The notes under the pieces are model-generated. The model saw nothing but the letters and a program-made list of their open reading frames with translations. It made no database searches and was not told the DNA's origin. 64,000 bases of DNA from Grifola frondosa (lineage: Eukaryota; Basidiomycota; Agaricomycetes; Polyporales; Grifolaceae): positions 2,666,001-2,730,000 of the forward strand of contig LUGG01000001.1 in assembly GCA_001683735.1 (NCBI GenBank), written 5' to 3'. Below, one piece after another: positions 34,367 through 46,713 of this stretch. Position 1 is the first letter of the stretch. Every line of letters starts with the position of its first letter. Both the position numbers and the translations under genes were made by a program.

Positions 34367-35802
34367 TCAGACGAGGAGGACAGCCAGTGCCTCGGTCCCT
34401 GTGAGAACAGGCATGGAGATGGCATGCGCTGCCAACTGGACAGGTAAGTGTTCGTCATCATCATATAGTGCGTACTCTGACGGCGCATGCACAGTCCCAG
34501 GTGAGTTGTTGGAGTATATGCGTGACAGCACATCGGCCAAGACATTCTCCACACCAGGTAAGTATTCCACACCAGGTAAGTATTCCACTTCAAAATTAAA
34601 TTCCGAGATCTTCTCTAACCAGTGCGCCTGCTGACCCGACAGATTCTTCTGGCCAAGTAGATGAATAAGACCCTTGTGGTCTGTTAGCCAGATGAAGGGG
34701 CACCCAAGTAAGATATCCCGATGTCTATGCATGGATTCCACACCAGCTAACATCTCGATTTCGTGCACAGGATAGTTCATCTGTGCCACAACAGCTTAGC
34801 AGAGAAGAACGCGGCAACACGTCCGGTGCAGAAATCGTCACCTTGCACTACAACCCCAGCAATACCACCATGTGATCCGTCGGTCACCAACCAAATCTGT
34901 GGAGCATCGGGCGAGTAGTCCAGGGGCACACGGTGGTGCTCACGGTGAGTATGAACGAGTCGTTTAATTTCTTCGAAGGCGTGCTGATGGGTATAGTCCC
35001 ATTTAAAGCTCGCATCCGACCCCGTCAAGGATGTCAAGATGCCCATCAGGATACAAACGGTGGCAATATCATCCGCCAAGTACCCTACAGACCCAAGGAA
35101 TCCACGTAAGAGTTCCTTGTTTGTAGGGGTCTTCCAGTTCATAACTGAATCCACCTTGTCAGGGTCCATGCAGATACCGCAGTCGTCGACAATGCACCCG
35201 AGGATCTTCATTTCGGGACACAAGAAGTGCAATTTCATGGCACTAAGATATAGTGTCTCACGTTTCAGTATATCTATCACCATTTTCGTGTGTTTAATGT
35301 GTTCATCCAGCGTGTCCAAATATATCACTATGTCATCAAGGTACATGTCCAAAACACACCAATAAATGGACCAAAAATATGGTTCATCAAAGACTGGTAG
35401 GTCGCTACAGCATTACAGTCACCTTGCTGAAGAACGAGGCTGACCATGTTGCCATCAGGTGTGGTCATTGCCGTTCGCTCAACGTGTTCGGCTCAACACA
35501 AATTTGCTCGTATGCATCCTTACCATCAATCAAGGTGCGATACGGCTTCCGCGACACTCAGCGCAAGATGGCATCCATGTCAGAGAGCGGTGAGGTCACC
35601 TTAAAGGTGTTCGCGTTGCATTCACGCAAGTCACACACAACGCGCAGACGCGGGGAATGCCCTTCATGCCCAACAGGAGCATAGGTGCTGTGTTCTGAGC
35701 GTTGGACATGCGCCAACATCCCGACTTCAGGTAAGCATCCCGCTTCTCCACCCAGCTAGCCCGATGTGCATCAGGACACTTCGATGGGCACCACGGTAAC
35801 AA
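34367..35802 (-). pseudogene. Ty3/gypsy reverse transcriptase and RNase H, frameshifted
   Basis: Copies element RNA into DNA. The start reads SWVEKRDAYLKSGCWRMSNA with NTAPMLLL; the catalytic YLDDIVIY lies near 35330; LGCIVDDCGICMDPDKVDSV and LRGFLGSVGYLADDIA follow. RNase H shows IWLVTDGSHGGIAGVVVQ (catalytic Asp) and PFIWLTDHKGLIHLL. A frameshift near 34785 splits RT from RNase H. An 18-bp tandem duplication at about 34552-34588 doubles EYLPGV just before NVLADVLSRIY. Confidence 0.85.
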
Positions 35803-36121
35803 CTTACTCTCATCCTTCAGGGGGATCCTATGGTGGATAGCTCACAGCGGCGGCATTGGAGAGTCACTAGCATCCATGCAAATAGGTGCGGCATACTCCC
35901 GCAGTAGAGCACGCGCTTCCGCTAACTTATCCTCGAACAGATCAGCTGCACGTGATTCAAGTGCATGGATTTGTTTGCCTTCAAGAGGCAACGCCGCAGC
36001 GCTGCCCACGACAACTGCAGTGGGTTGAATCTGAAGGACACTCTGTGCTGGAAGAGAAATGGAGTCCCCAGAATCAAATCATAGTTAAGTAGGTTGATCA
36101 CATCAAAATACCTCTCAGCTT

Positions 36122-38585
36122 CTACTGATTGATAGCCAATGTTGCCTTACAGCCTGAATTGATCTTGGCTCGTGAACCTTGGACAGCCAAGTGTACAGGT
36201 AAAGGTTTTTCTAATTCAAAGGTCTTGATGCCTAGCTGATGGGCTAGTTTTGCAGACATGAAGTCCGCCAGTGACCCAGAGTCCAACAAGGCATGTGCCG
36301 GCTGTCCATTGACACAGACGACCACCATGACTGGCTCTGGGATGCGCTGACAAAAATCACACAGCGTGGCTGCATTGCATTGCAATGCTGGCATCATCGT
36401 ATGCATGGGTGCGTGTACTGCATTCAGCTCCATGCCAGGTGATGCAGCTAGACACGGAGCCTCACAAAAATCCGGCTGAGCTACATCCATGTGAAACATG
36501 GTTTCTAGGTCGCCCTCCAGGTCATCTAGGATGAACGGAGGGTCTCCTAGGACACGACAGCAGATGCAGGCATAGTAATTCAGTAAGTCGAACTTAGGAT
36601 TCTGAAGCAGTGCATTGGGAACTTGTAGAACTGACGAAAAACACCAGCCATGGACATCAACATGAAGTTCGCGCTGCAGACACCCAAACCGTCTAGTAGC
36701 AGCTGGTCGCATGGGATATGGTACGTTTGCCTGAAGCGACCGTTCCACACCAGATGCGAGAGCATTACCAAGTGGCTCACATTCAGTGCGTTGATGACAC
36801 TGTAGGTGTCCCAGCCGCTCTGCCACATGTAGTCGATACCATCGCAGGAGGTCAAACTCGGGATCTGCGAGTAGTGCCGATGGGATGAGTATATTATCAG
36901 GTATGTTACCATCACAAATGACATGCTCTGTGTCTGATACTCGGTAGACGATGAAATTGTTATCATCGCCCACCGTGTCAGCGGCTCCACAGCAATAAGG
37001 AGCGTACCTCCACAGGATCTTTTCTGCCTGCACAGCATAGAGGTCTCCAACTGGCGCATATGCACGTCCTTCTCACATGGTTATAGGGAGCTCACGGTGA
37101 GCCTCAGTTCAGTCCCCAACATCATACTGACCCATCTTTGCCAGTCGTCAGCGATGGAATCCTCGTCCGAGTCATCCGTGACACTTCGCAAATCTGGCAT
37201 GCTATCCTGATCATCATCTAAGGGTGCCATATCAGTTTCCTCCTTGACTAACTCCCACCAGGACTTCCTCGTAGAGTCCGTATCGGGTCCGCTATGCAAT
37301 GCTCCCATGGGGAAGGCCGGGCCATCATCAGAGCCACTAGGGAATATTGCAACATCAACACTCAGGAGCTCCAGCCCCCCAGGCATCATAGTCGACTCGG
37401 CTAGTGCACGTAGATCTTCAGCCGCCTGAAAACTGGGTTCCACATTGAAGCTTGAGATTCCAGGACCTTGCCCTTCTGGTCAGATCGGACACGACTGGAA
37501 GAGGGGCAGTTTCTAGATAAGTGCCCTGGTTCTTTGCATATAAAGCATTTGCCAGCCACGACTGACTCGGACTTCTCCTTGTCAGATAGCCGAGGTCGGG
37601 CAGGCTCCACCTTAGGCGGAGCGCCATGATTCTTGAGTAGCCTGGTCGATTGGATGGCGTCCGTCCTCCAGAAGAGGGTACAAAGGTCGCGGCAGATGCC
37701 GTTGGGCCTGTTGCCCATTTTCTGGCTTCGACGGTCTGTCCCGTCCATTCGATGAGGAAGGCAGTGGTCCAGCACCTCCGCCAGAACCACCACCCTTATC
37801 TGTCTTCCCCGGACGCCGACCCGCCTTTTCACCCACATGCTGGGCGATCTTGACGATTTCCACCACATGGAGGACTTTCATCCAAGAGGAGTGGGTAGGT
37901 GAGAGCTCCTTTTTCCAGAGCTCCTTCTGTATCTCAAAGGTGAGTCCGTCCCACAACTTTTCGACCTTGTTCCGCCTGGAAATAAATCCTACCATTTGGA
38001 ACAGGTTTTCCAGCTCGTGAATATACTCACGGACATGGCGCTCTCGTTGATAGCAACGCTTCAACTTCTCACGCATCTGCAACCGATAATCCACCGGGAA
38101 GCAATAATCAAATAGACCCACAAAGAAATCCTTCACAGCCCAGGACTCAGGCTTCCTTGAGACCATAGTCACAAAGAACTGGTAAGCAGTTCCATCCAAA
38201 TAATTGGATATTGTGGAGGCCCTCATCTTACAATTGATTTGATAGCCATCCAAAAATTCAGTCATTTGTCACATGAACTTATGGAATACCTGTGCATCAC
38301 TGTGCCGTCGTAATGATCAGGCTTCTCCAGTTTTAGTACCAGTTTCTTAGTGCATGTCTTCTTCTTACACAGCACCTCCTCATCAGAGCTATGTTCAGAA
38401 TCTGAGGTGCTCGATGCCGAGTCCGTATCACTGGAGTCGGAAGGCGTTGAAGAGCTCGGAGAGGAGTCTGATGACTCAGGTGAGCTATCTGAACCTCCCT
38501 TGCGTCGTTTATTAAGCCCCTTGAAGGCGCGTTGTCGTGTATTTCCAGCGATCGGTATTAAACAACCGCTACTTTTACCAAACAA
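36122..38585 (-). pseudogene. Ty3/gypsy gag, zinc knuckle and aspartic protease, frameshifted
   Basis: Starts at 38585 with GCLIPIAGNTRQRAFKG, a Ser/Asp-rich stretch and KLVLKLEKPDHYDG. The retrotransposon gag domain (SNYLDGTAYQFFVTMVSR, then CYQRERHVREYIHELENLFQ and KLWDGLTFEIQKELWK) lies at 37870-38265. A CCHC knuckle is at about 37535 (CFICKEPGHLSRNC). The protease is at 36180-36330 (AHALLDSGSLADFMSAKLAH). Several frame changes separate the parts. The first residues resemble the start of another gag at 47633, so this gag may belong to the second LTR family. Confidence 0.8.
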
Positions 38586-38598
38586 TCAAAAGACTATC

Positions 38599-39893
38599 TG
38601 ACGAGAGTAATATTTGTTTTATAGCAAGGGGTTATTTCCTAGAAATGACGGGTGCACCAAGCTTGACGGGTTTCCTACTTTTCCGGACAGAGGCTCAGTC
38701 GAGTTCGGTTGTGAAAGCTACTTTCTACTTTTCACAAGGATCACAATGCTCTGTGGTTTCGTTCTACGGTGTTCGATTACTCGAAATATACCTATGGGGA
38801 CTAGAAACAATAGCAAGGCTTGACTTAAATAGCTTGCTCTGTCAGTACACTACAAACTTCCTACAAAGTCACTGCCTTGGTGCAGTACTTTGCTACTACG
38901 ACGAATTCCGCCTGGTGAATGGGGAAATGCTCCTGGACTTCTTTCCAGAGACTTATACTCCTCAATCCACTCACAGGACAACTATCCAAACAATAACAAA
39001 CTCTTTCTTAACACTGCTCACCTGGTGCCTTTGCGACAGGGCTTCTGTCCTAACAAAGGTCTGACAACTAATCTGCCTAAACTTTTCTCTTTGGCAAGCT
39101 AACAATCTAGGTCAGTAACTTCTGATCTTCTTTTCCTAACCTTGTGCTTCCAGAATCTCTTGTCTGGACAGTTGACAATTTAGGTAACTTCCTTTGCGAC
39201 AGAACTCTGTCCTAACAAAGGTCTTGACAATCTTCAACCTTTTGCCTGAACTTGCACTTCCAAAGTCTCTTGCTTTGGCAAGTTAACAATCCAGGTCAAT
39301 ACTTAGTAAGCAGATGGGCCTAGGCAATACTTCTGATGTGCCTCAAGTTAAGAGAAAGAATATAAATTGTGAGGGAGTGCTACTGAGGGAGGAATCTGGG
39401 GGGGGAAGAATATATTCGAATGATTTGGGCGATTTTTCGCTCGCCCTTATATCCCTCCTGAATCCTTCCATTCTATTCTATTCTATTCTATTCTATGGCT
39501 GACTAATCCCCTTCTTGCTTACCAATCCACTCCCAATGCTTACCAATCCACCAATTTTCCTGCTGACGAATGGCTTTTGGAAGTTGCTGGAAGCATCTCT
39601 AACCTGCTAGTATTTCTGCACAGTTCTGTCTCTTCTGGACAATTCTCCAGGTTCTATAAGTTCCTGGATGTCTATGATCCTATGTTATTCTGGAATCTGT
39701 CAGAATATTCTGGAAATTTCCTTGAGCTTCTGGATTATTCCAGGACATTCTGAAGTAGAAATTTCGATTAAAGTCCTTCTTTTGAAGACTGTAATCTTCT
39801 GGAAAGTTCCGAAACTTCTTCTCTGCTAGGCTATTCCGGAATGTTCATGAATATGAAGCCACAGGTCTATTTGTCCATGTCACAGTTGCCACA
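38599..39893 (-). repeat. Second-family LTR, copy B1 (~1.3 kb)
   Basis: About 1295 bp beginning TGACGAGAGTAATATTTG and ending near GCCACA. It is similar over its whole length to 47661-48959 (for example GCACCAAGCTTGACGGG, TGCTCCTGGACTTCTTTCC, CTTACCAATCCACT). It contains a (TTCTA)5 microsatellite at 39471-39496. It sits directly upstream, on the minus strand, of the gag starting at 38585. Confidence 0.7.
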
Positions 39894-39926
39894 GTTCATT
39901 TGCTGATCCAATCCATATATGATAGG

Positions 39927-40576
39927 TTAATGTGCTGAGTAATGACAAATGTGTGCAAATAGAGAGGAATGGATAAGTTTGCATAGCATAGATGTGTCCC
40001 TAATTATCCTGCACTTTCTTTTGCAGCTTGCTTCTTTATCATTATTTTCTTCATCATGGAAACTCGCAAGGGTATGCTGTCTCGATGATGTGGTTTCCAT
40101 CCTATCTTCTGACCAATCTGATAACTCCTTTTCTGCCATGCTCTCTTTCCTGCAGGTCTTTGTATTACCGGCTTGGGTGGGGGAGCGTAAAGGCCATTTC
40201 TATATTTTCATCATATGCTCTTCTGATTTCTCACTTTCTTCTGCTATAGTCTCCTCTTCTAATGTGTTAGTGCTTTATAAGTGACACTTTGAGAGAGAGG
40301 GTGTTCATATAGAGAACTGCTTGGAATCATGACGAAAGTTGGGAGTAACTGACAGTGGACGAAATAAATGAGGATATAATGATGAAATGTATGACATTGA
40401 CCATATTCGTACATAGCTTGTTGTCGAATTATATAGGTCATAACACGTGACATATTCTCGATATGCATCAGCAAAATCCCCCCTAGCGTACCAGATAATA
40501 TAATGTAATACAATGTAAAATAAGAGAATACCAGATTTATTTTACCTGCCGGGAAATATACGGGACCCTTGAGCAT
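39927..40576 (-). other. Decayed retroelement ORF, unidentified
   Basis: On the minus strand MIPSSSLYEHPLSQS, then LASFHDEENNDKEASCKRK, are related to the intact frame at 49642-50058, but stops interrupt this copy. I do not recognise the function. Confidence 0.45.
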
Positions 40577-40770
40577 TGGCCAGAATGCCGATCCTACCGG
40601 AGCGTGCCAGGGTTAGGTGTACTCCCGGCCAGAGATGACAAGTGCATGCAATCTCTGACAAGATGAGCACCACTGACAAGATGGCGTACTAGTCTCATAT
40701 TATTTAGGTTACCAATTTTGAATTTAATCTTAAAACATTAATATTGTACTGCACGCGTGATTTAAATACA

Positions 40771-43051
40771 TTATCTGCGATAGTCGCTTGTTCCGAGAGC
40801 CTGCACCTGATAATCGTCACTGTTAAACACCACCGTATGCTCTGAACAGACAATGAAGCGCATCTCCTCGGTGAGCATGCCAATATCCCCCGAGGTAGCA
40901 ATGCCCGACATCTGAACCCGCGGACTCGCCGGCACAGAGTTGGGCATCATCCGCTCCATGCCAAAATCGAAATCTTCTTCCTCGGTCATACCATGGAAGC
41001 ATTCGGATACGCCCTCCTCAGCGCCAGCTGTCTCGCCATCGAATATTCGATGTCGAGATTCTTCCAGTCGAGCAGAGAGCTCAGGCGTTCGACGTGGTTG
41101 CACTGGTTGATGTGCTGCCGCCACATCTTCTGGCAGAATTGGAAGATGTAGTCAGTCAGCTGGTTGACCGAGTCTTCCACTGATTGGGAGCGCCAATCGA
41201 CGATGTAGCAGCCCTCGTCTTGAGAACGTTCGATCAGATCTTGCAGAAAACAGCCGAAATCAGAAAGGTTGGCCGTCACGGAAGGAATTCCCATCTAGAC
41301 AACATCAATGAAACTTGACACCGAAATGACAACAGGTCAGGGAAAATACCACAGTACACTCCGCCTGTGTATAACCCCATGGTTCGTAATAACTTGGGAA
41401 CACACCTAAGTGGCAACCTCCGACGAATTCTTCATAATCCAAGCCCAAGATAGGATTGTTGGAATTGAGGAAGTCTGGGTGGGATACGACCTTGATGCAA
41501 TCCATAGAGGAATTGAAGAGCTGTACGCGACGAATCTGATTAAGGATCGGATCGTTCGCGTCGTCGGCCATGTTGTGTGTAGTGACTGGAGGTAATGCAT
41601 TACCTTGAGCGCGAAAGATGCGGCGCTTAAGTAGCACTTTGTTCTCTTCTGACAAGAGGTCATCGGGAGTAGGAAGCATCCCATGCTCCCTAACGGAGAT
41701 AAAATGGAGCATATCAATGGACTACAGCTGGAACGCGTACCCGTTCAAACTCATAGCATGCTAGCCGAGCACCGATCCGGTTCTGAATCTCCGTGACCAT
41801 ATCGCGCAGTTGTTTCGTAATGGCTTGACCCTTCTATGCATCAATCGTGTATGAGTGGGTGGCAGCAGGCATAATAATGAAGGCGACGACGGTCGTCTTC
41901 GAACCCGACTTCTTCGGTCGGTAATTTAGTCCTGTTGTATGTGGGAAGTATATGGCACTATATCAAGAAAAAGCATATAAACTTACACGCCAAAGACTCG
42001 ATGAACATGTCCACACCCTCGCTGCGGTACTTGTATCGTCCAGCGGTGAACATCTAGAGTAGATGAATGTATGCACCGATCACAACGAATGAAGCATACG
42101 TAGAGCGTGTTGTCCAGATCAAAGTCGTAGTGGCCATAGAAGTGACCGCAGACAAAGTCGTTGATTTTAGCCTTGGCCGTCGAATGCAAATTCTGAAACT
42201 CGTGCATTGCCTGGAACTTGACGACATTTGGTAGTACGCCGTCCAGCTTCCACTTGCGCAGGTGTTCAGACTCATATGCCGTGGTATGAGAGACAGTAAT
42301 GAATACATCAGCACAGTGGGCGACAGAACATTCTATACAGTAGCGGTGACAGATGCCGTGCTTTCCGGCTTCGTGGTCGACATCGAAGTATTGCAGATTA
42401 TTGTAGAAGTTGACACTTCCGGCGCAAAGATAACGACCAAGGAGGGCAGCATGGGTGAAGACAGTGGTGACGATATGTCGCTTACGGCACAGAGGAATAG
42501 CAAGACGTGGAAATGGACGACGGCGGCCTTGTCGAGTTGTCACGATACGTACTGGATATGTGCCGATGAATACTATTGATCATTGGAGGTGAAGGAGGCT
42601 AACGCACCTCGCCGAGGAACCAGGCGACAATGTAACCGAAGACGATGGACTCGTTTGTTTCATGATCATTGGGGGAAGTTGGAATGCCGGCGAGGTTCCA
42701 AAGATCGCCTTTCCACTCGTCGAGACGTGAGTACTGGCTACCTGTATCGAAGAGGAGGACGTGGGGTGCACCCTCTATGAGCCAACGACCGTAGAGGAAC
42801 TTCACGCCGGCATTGCGAAGGTTATCGAGGGTAGCGGCGAGATGGGGATCTGTAGGCTCCTGTGCTTCGACCTCCATGGGAGCGGTCTTGTAGCTGAGGG
42901 GGCCGATGAGGCAGTATCTGTCGCCATACTCTGATATGGTGACGGGGACCTTTGTCTTGATGACAGTGTAGATGCCGCCGACTTTGTTGGCTATCTCCCA
43001 CGTGCACTCGAAGAGAAGGGGGTTCCTGGCATCACGTTTGATGTCGGACAT
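40771..43051 (-). pseudogene. GSY1: Glycogen synthase (GT3), degenerate copy inside the retroelement block
   Basis: Glycogen synthase elongates glycogen from UDP-glucose. Exon 1 (43051 down to about 42600) is well kept: [50 protein letters not shown] and [12 protein letters not shown]. After it, the VVAHFHEWLAG region is shortened and frameshifted (about 42490), and PNGLNVV has lost GLN. A TAG at 41834-41836 ends the frame in IDA-stop-KGQA. The GT3 motif reads EPWGYTQAE instead of EPWGYTPAE. The regulatory arginine cluster is eroded to [16 protein letters not shown]. Many changes are Arg to Trp, Cys or His, Pro to Ser or Leu and Gly to Asp, as C-to-T or G-to-A changes would give. Introns with normal splice sites remain, so it is not a retrocopy. 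The C-terminus ends VQALGTSDYRR. Confidence 0.85.
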
Positions 43052-44301
43052 GGGGAAGGAGTCGGATAATGAGCTCGGGGAATGAAATGCGAGAATAGCC
43101 TTGGAAAGAAGGCGCGAGACTGCATGTGGTGGCGATTGGAGACGGGAGAAGAGTGGGGATGGGTCGATGTATGCACATCCTGAAAGAGATTCCTTTTATA
43201 CGACTTACAGTGACTTCCAAGATCGAAAGAGAGTGTGACGTCAAAGAGAAAGTGCAAGAGAAGAAACCGCCGCTCATAAGAGAAGGTAATCACTGAATTC
43301 GGGAAGGTCCATGCCCCGATTTGGCAAATAGGATGGAACTGGCCCGTCTTTGCAGCAAAAAATATTGGGGCTGTGAACCCATTCACACTTGTAGAATAAA
43401 ATATACATATAAGTTATGGTAATGTATCTACTGCAATTATAATGGCCGCACTGGACGCGTGCAACCTCTGGCAGCCTCCGGCCATATGCTGGCGTCTGAT
43501 AGCCTCGTGTAGCCGCTTGTCGCCTCTTGCCCATATGCGGTATCTGGTAAGCACCTACATTGGGTACCTGCGGGGCGAGTTTTTGCTGATGTGGTTGACA
43601 CTGCGTAATCCTTTTGATAAGTGACTAGCACTTGACTTTGCTGCCACCTAACATTGCCAATTGTGTCTACAATAGGTATGTTATAGGATTATTGGTGATA
43701 AGTATATCGATGAAACGTTGTTGACTTTATAGTTGGAATAGATTTGATTCGTATCGCAATACATTTATTCCAACAGTCAGTTGCCTGCGTAGTTTGCTCA
43801 TCGTAACTAATTGAGCGAGCTACTGATCAGCCATTTCGATTGATATAGTGTCCTTCTTTGAACTCTCTGCTGAAACTCGCTACGACTTCATCGTTCATTC
43901 TCGGGCTGTTGCTGATGCACTCGACATCGGGGCTAGGCAGATTCGTCATGATATTCGAGTACTGGGACGACTTCGGAGTGATGGCCGTTCGGTACAATAT
44001 CGGTTATCCTGACCGGTTCATTCTCTATCTCGGGGAGAGCTATCTCGAGCAACTTCTTCGGCGCATTACTAATGATGACCATGTCCCTCTCCGCACATTA
44101 TTCAATCTGCGATGTTTCCATACTCGGTTTCCACGATTATATCGCAAACGCCTTTATGTGATTCGGTGCCTTGGTACATCCCATCTCTTGACTACTATAT
44201 TTAGGTAGGATGAGGATTTCTTTTGGGCCTGAAGAAGTAGTATAGATCTGATTCTATGTAGTACTTCTTTTGTAGGATTATTTCAATATTGACAGTCCTT
44301 C
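43052..44301. other. Non-coding stretch between the glycogen synthase relic and a gag-like ORF
   Basis: About 1.25 kb. The first part would be the old glycogen synthase promoter. A 117-codon plus-strand frame at 43858-44208 exists, but I cannot relate it to any family and its other frames are equally open. Probably decayed transposon sequence. Confidence 0.4.
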
Positions 44302-44755
44302 CTAATGAGTATGAGATGCTAGTGGTGCCAGACTTGAGATGTGCTGATCAATGGTCACATTGCCATGTTCGAGTACCAATCCATTTTGGTGCACGACAGC
44401 GTCCCAGGTAGCTCGCCTTCCTGACCTATGCGATCGGGCACAGTGCGGACTTGCGCACCCTCGATTGGAGCGCCGCATCCTTCCTGGAGTGAGGTACGGG
44501 TTCGTCATTGCCGTCCGTCTCACTACCCACATGTTCAGAGGCTGACCGTAATTTCTTGTTCTTCTTAGAACAGGACGGTGCAGGCAGGCGCCGTGAAGAC
44601 ATCATTGATCGCAAAGCTGCGATGTCAGCTTTCAGCGAGGAAACAACCTCTTCCAGAGGCGGTTCTTCGGCCTGAGGTTCCAGAGCCTCAGGCTCATCAT
44701 CTGAGGTGGGTTGCTCACTGTCAACCACCCTGGCCCTTTTGCTAGCTTGGCTCAC
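44302..44755 (-). pseudogene. Gag-like N-terminal fragment (third copy)
   Basis: MSQASKRARVVDSEQPTSDD is followed by an acidic stretch, a short amphipathic helix (EVVSSLKADIAALRSMM) and a basic segment. Near the end, CRAPKWIGTRTWQ matches CRAPIWIGTRTWQ of the gag-like ORF at 50620-50877, which ties the two together. Confidence 0.55.
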
Positions 44756-45037
44756 TGCGGTTTGTTCGGCAGGAGCACTCGAAGCAGCCGTTTGCGTGGC
44801 ACGCTCCGTATCGGCCTTCCTAGCTCGCCAGAATGCGAGTATCTCACGCTGCTCTCGGTATCATAGTCATCAAGCAGTTCATGTCGGGCGGAATATATCT
44901 CATACTCCTTTCACTGGACTTCAGGATCCAGTTCTTCTGAATCAATTCCAACCGCTGTCGTGAGTATGTGGTGTGAGATAGTAACCACTGTATAAAACGA
45001 TCTCGATAATCACCGAACCAAAATAGAAAAATCTATC

Positions 45038-46600
45038 TGTGGCAGGGCGAAATATACGCGAAGGGAATCGAGGTATGAAATCAATTTTATACTGCACCAA
45101 GCTTGACGGGTTTTTCCTGCTTTCCCAGTTATAGGCCTGGCCGAATCCTTGGGGGTGTTATCACAATCACGAAGGTAGGTACGATCCCAAGTGAATGTTT
45201 AACGATGATACGATGATGACTTGCCCGGTACGTTTGTCACTTCTACCTCTCCTCGATATGTCTCCTGTTCTTCTGCTGATGCTCCCTCCGAGGAAGACTT
45301 CTCTTTCCTGTCCTATCAACAGTCAACCTTGCCCACCTCTGTATGGGGTTGCTGCACTGCTGTGACCTGGAAACTGGGGACCAAGACTTCAACCTTGCCC
45401 ACCTCTGTTGTGGGGTTTCCTGAAGTGATGTCCGGACTGTGGTAAGCAAGTCAACTGACTATGACTGCTTCTGGCTGTGAGACTTTGAGAGTAGAAATCT
45501 GGTGTGATTTGGTATGGAGTGAAGTGGGGTGGTGGGGATACAGAATGGTATCCTTGCCGCCTTGGAGGTCCTCCTTGTTAGGGAAGTGCTGTGTCTGTGT
45601 GGCTGAGTGTGTACACCTATGTGCACACCTGTGATGACGTGAGATATCCCTGTGATACCTCAGTCAAGTGATCTAGTCTGCTGAGTCTGGGGGGAATCTG
45701 GAGGGTGATCCAAATTCCAGTGGAGACTGTGTTTCTGGCTGCTGCTGGTGGATCCAGTTCTTTGATCCAGTTCTCTTGGATCCAATTCTTTGGATCCAAT
45801 TCTATTGCCCTCTCTAAGGCAAGAAAGGAGCTCTTTATATACCTTTTGAGAGGGCCCAGAATTCTCCCCGGACTCTTCTTCTCAGACTGTTCCAGCACTT
45901 TCCGGGAGGCTCCAAGCACAAGAAACCATGGTAACTACTGTGCTAGAATCTTCCAGTCCTTTCCAAAGTGTTTTCCTGAATGTTCCAGCTGCATCTCCCT
46001 GCACTGCCTCTCTGACTTCCTCCAATCAGAGCTCTCCTAGGTCACCCGGCCCTCAGATTTGCATAGCTTTAGTAAGGCTCTTACAAATCTGGGGCAGGGG
46101 ATTACAAACCCAAGGTGCCCTTTTCTCCATTTCAAGGACCTTTCTCTCACAGAGTACATAGCCTTGAAGACTTTGTCATCCATTTGAGATATTCCCTGAC
46201 TAATGGAGGTCCTCTACCTTATAAATTTGCACAGCCTTAGTAAGGCAATCACAAATCTAGGGTAGGGCCCTTACAAATCTGGGGGAGTTAGTCTGCCACT
46301 TTGAGAAGCACATGGTCTATGGTTCCAGGGCTGTGAGTCTCCTGAAGGCTGTTCTACATCACCTCAGGTGGCTTGTGGCTGTGTATCCCTGTGACCATTG
46401 CCATGCTTCTCTTTTCAAAGGCTGTACAGACTTTCCCAGGACTCTGCCTTTCTTCCAGTCCCTTCCAGAATTTGCTAACCTGATCTTCTTCTTCCTGTTT
46501 CCGCGATGTCCTGCTGTGTCCAACTCCTTGTCTCCTGACTTTCCTGCACCTGATTTTTTCCCGCACTCCTTTTCCTCATGACCCTCCATGCTTTCCCATC
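45038..46600 (-). repeat. Second-family LTR, diverged copy B3
   Basis: Shares TGCACCAAGCTTGACGGG and the following CTACTTTTCC-type run with B1 and B2, and many TTCCAGG/TTCTGGA motifs. The left edge is placed at TGTGGCAGG by analogy; the right edge is uncertain. It contains tandem GGATCCA-ATTCT repeats at about 45747-45803. Confidence 0.45.
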
Positions 46601-46713
46601 CCATCCTACTTGATTTAACGATGGTTGTCGTCGTTTACAAGCGGGTGAAGAGGGTAAATCATGGATTCCGGCTTTGTCATCTCATTATCCGGACTGACAG
46701 CGTATAGGGAATA

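Noticed and set aside
43858..44208. A 117-codon plus-strand frame as a gene
   Set aside because: Other frames over the same bases are equally open and I see no family signature; likely decayed repeat.
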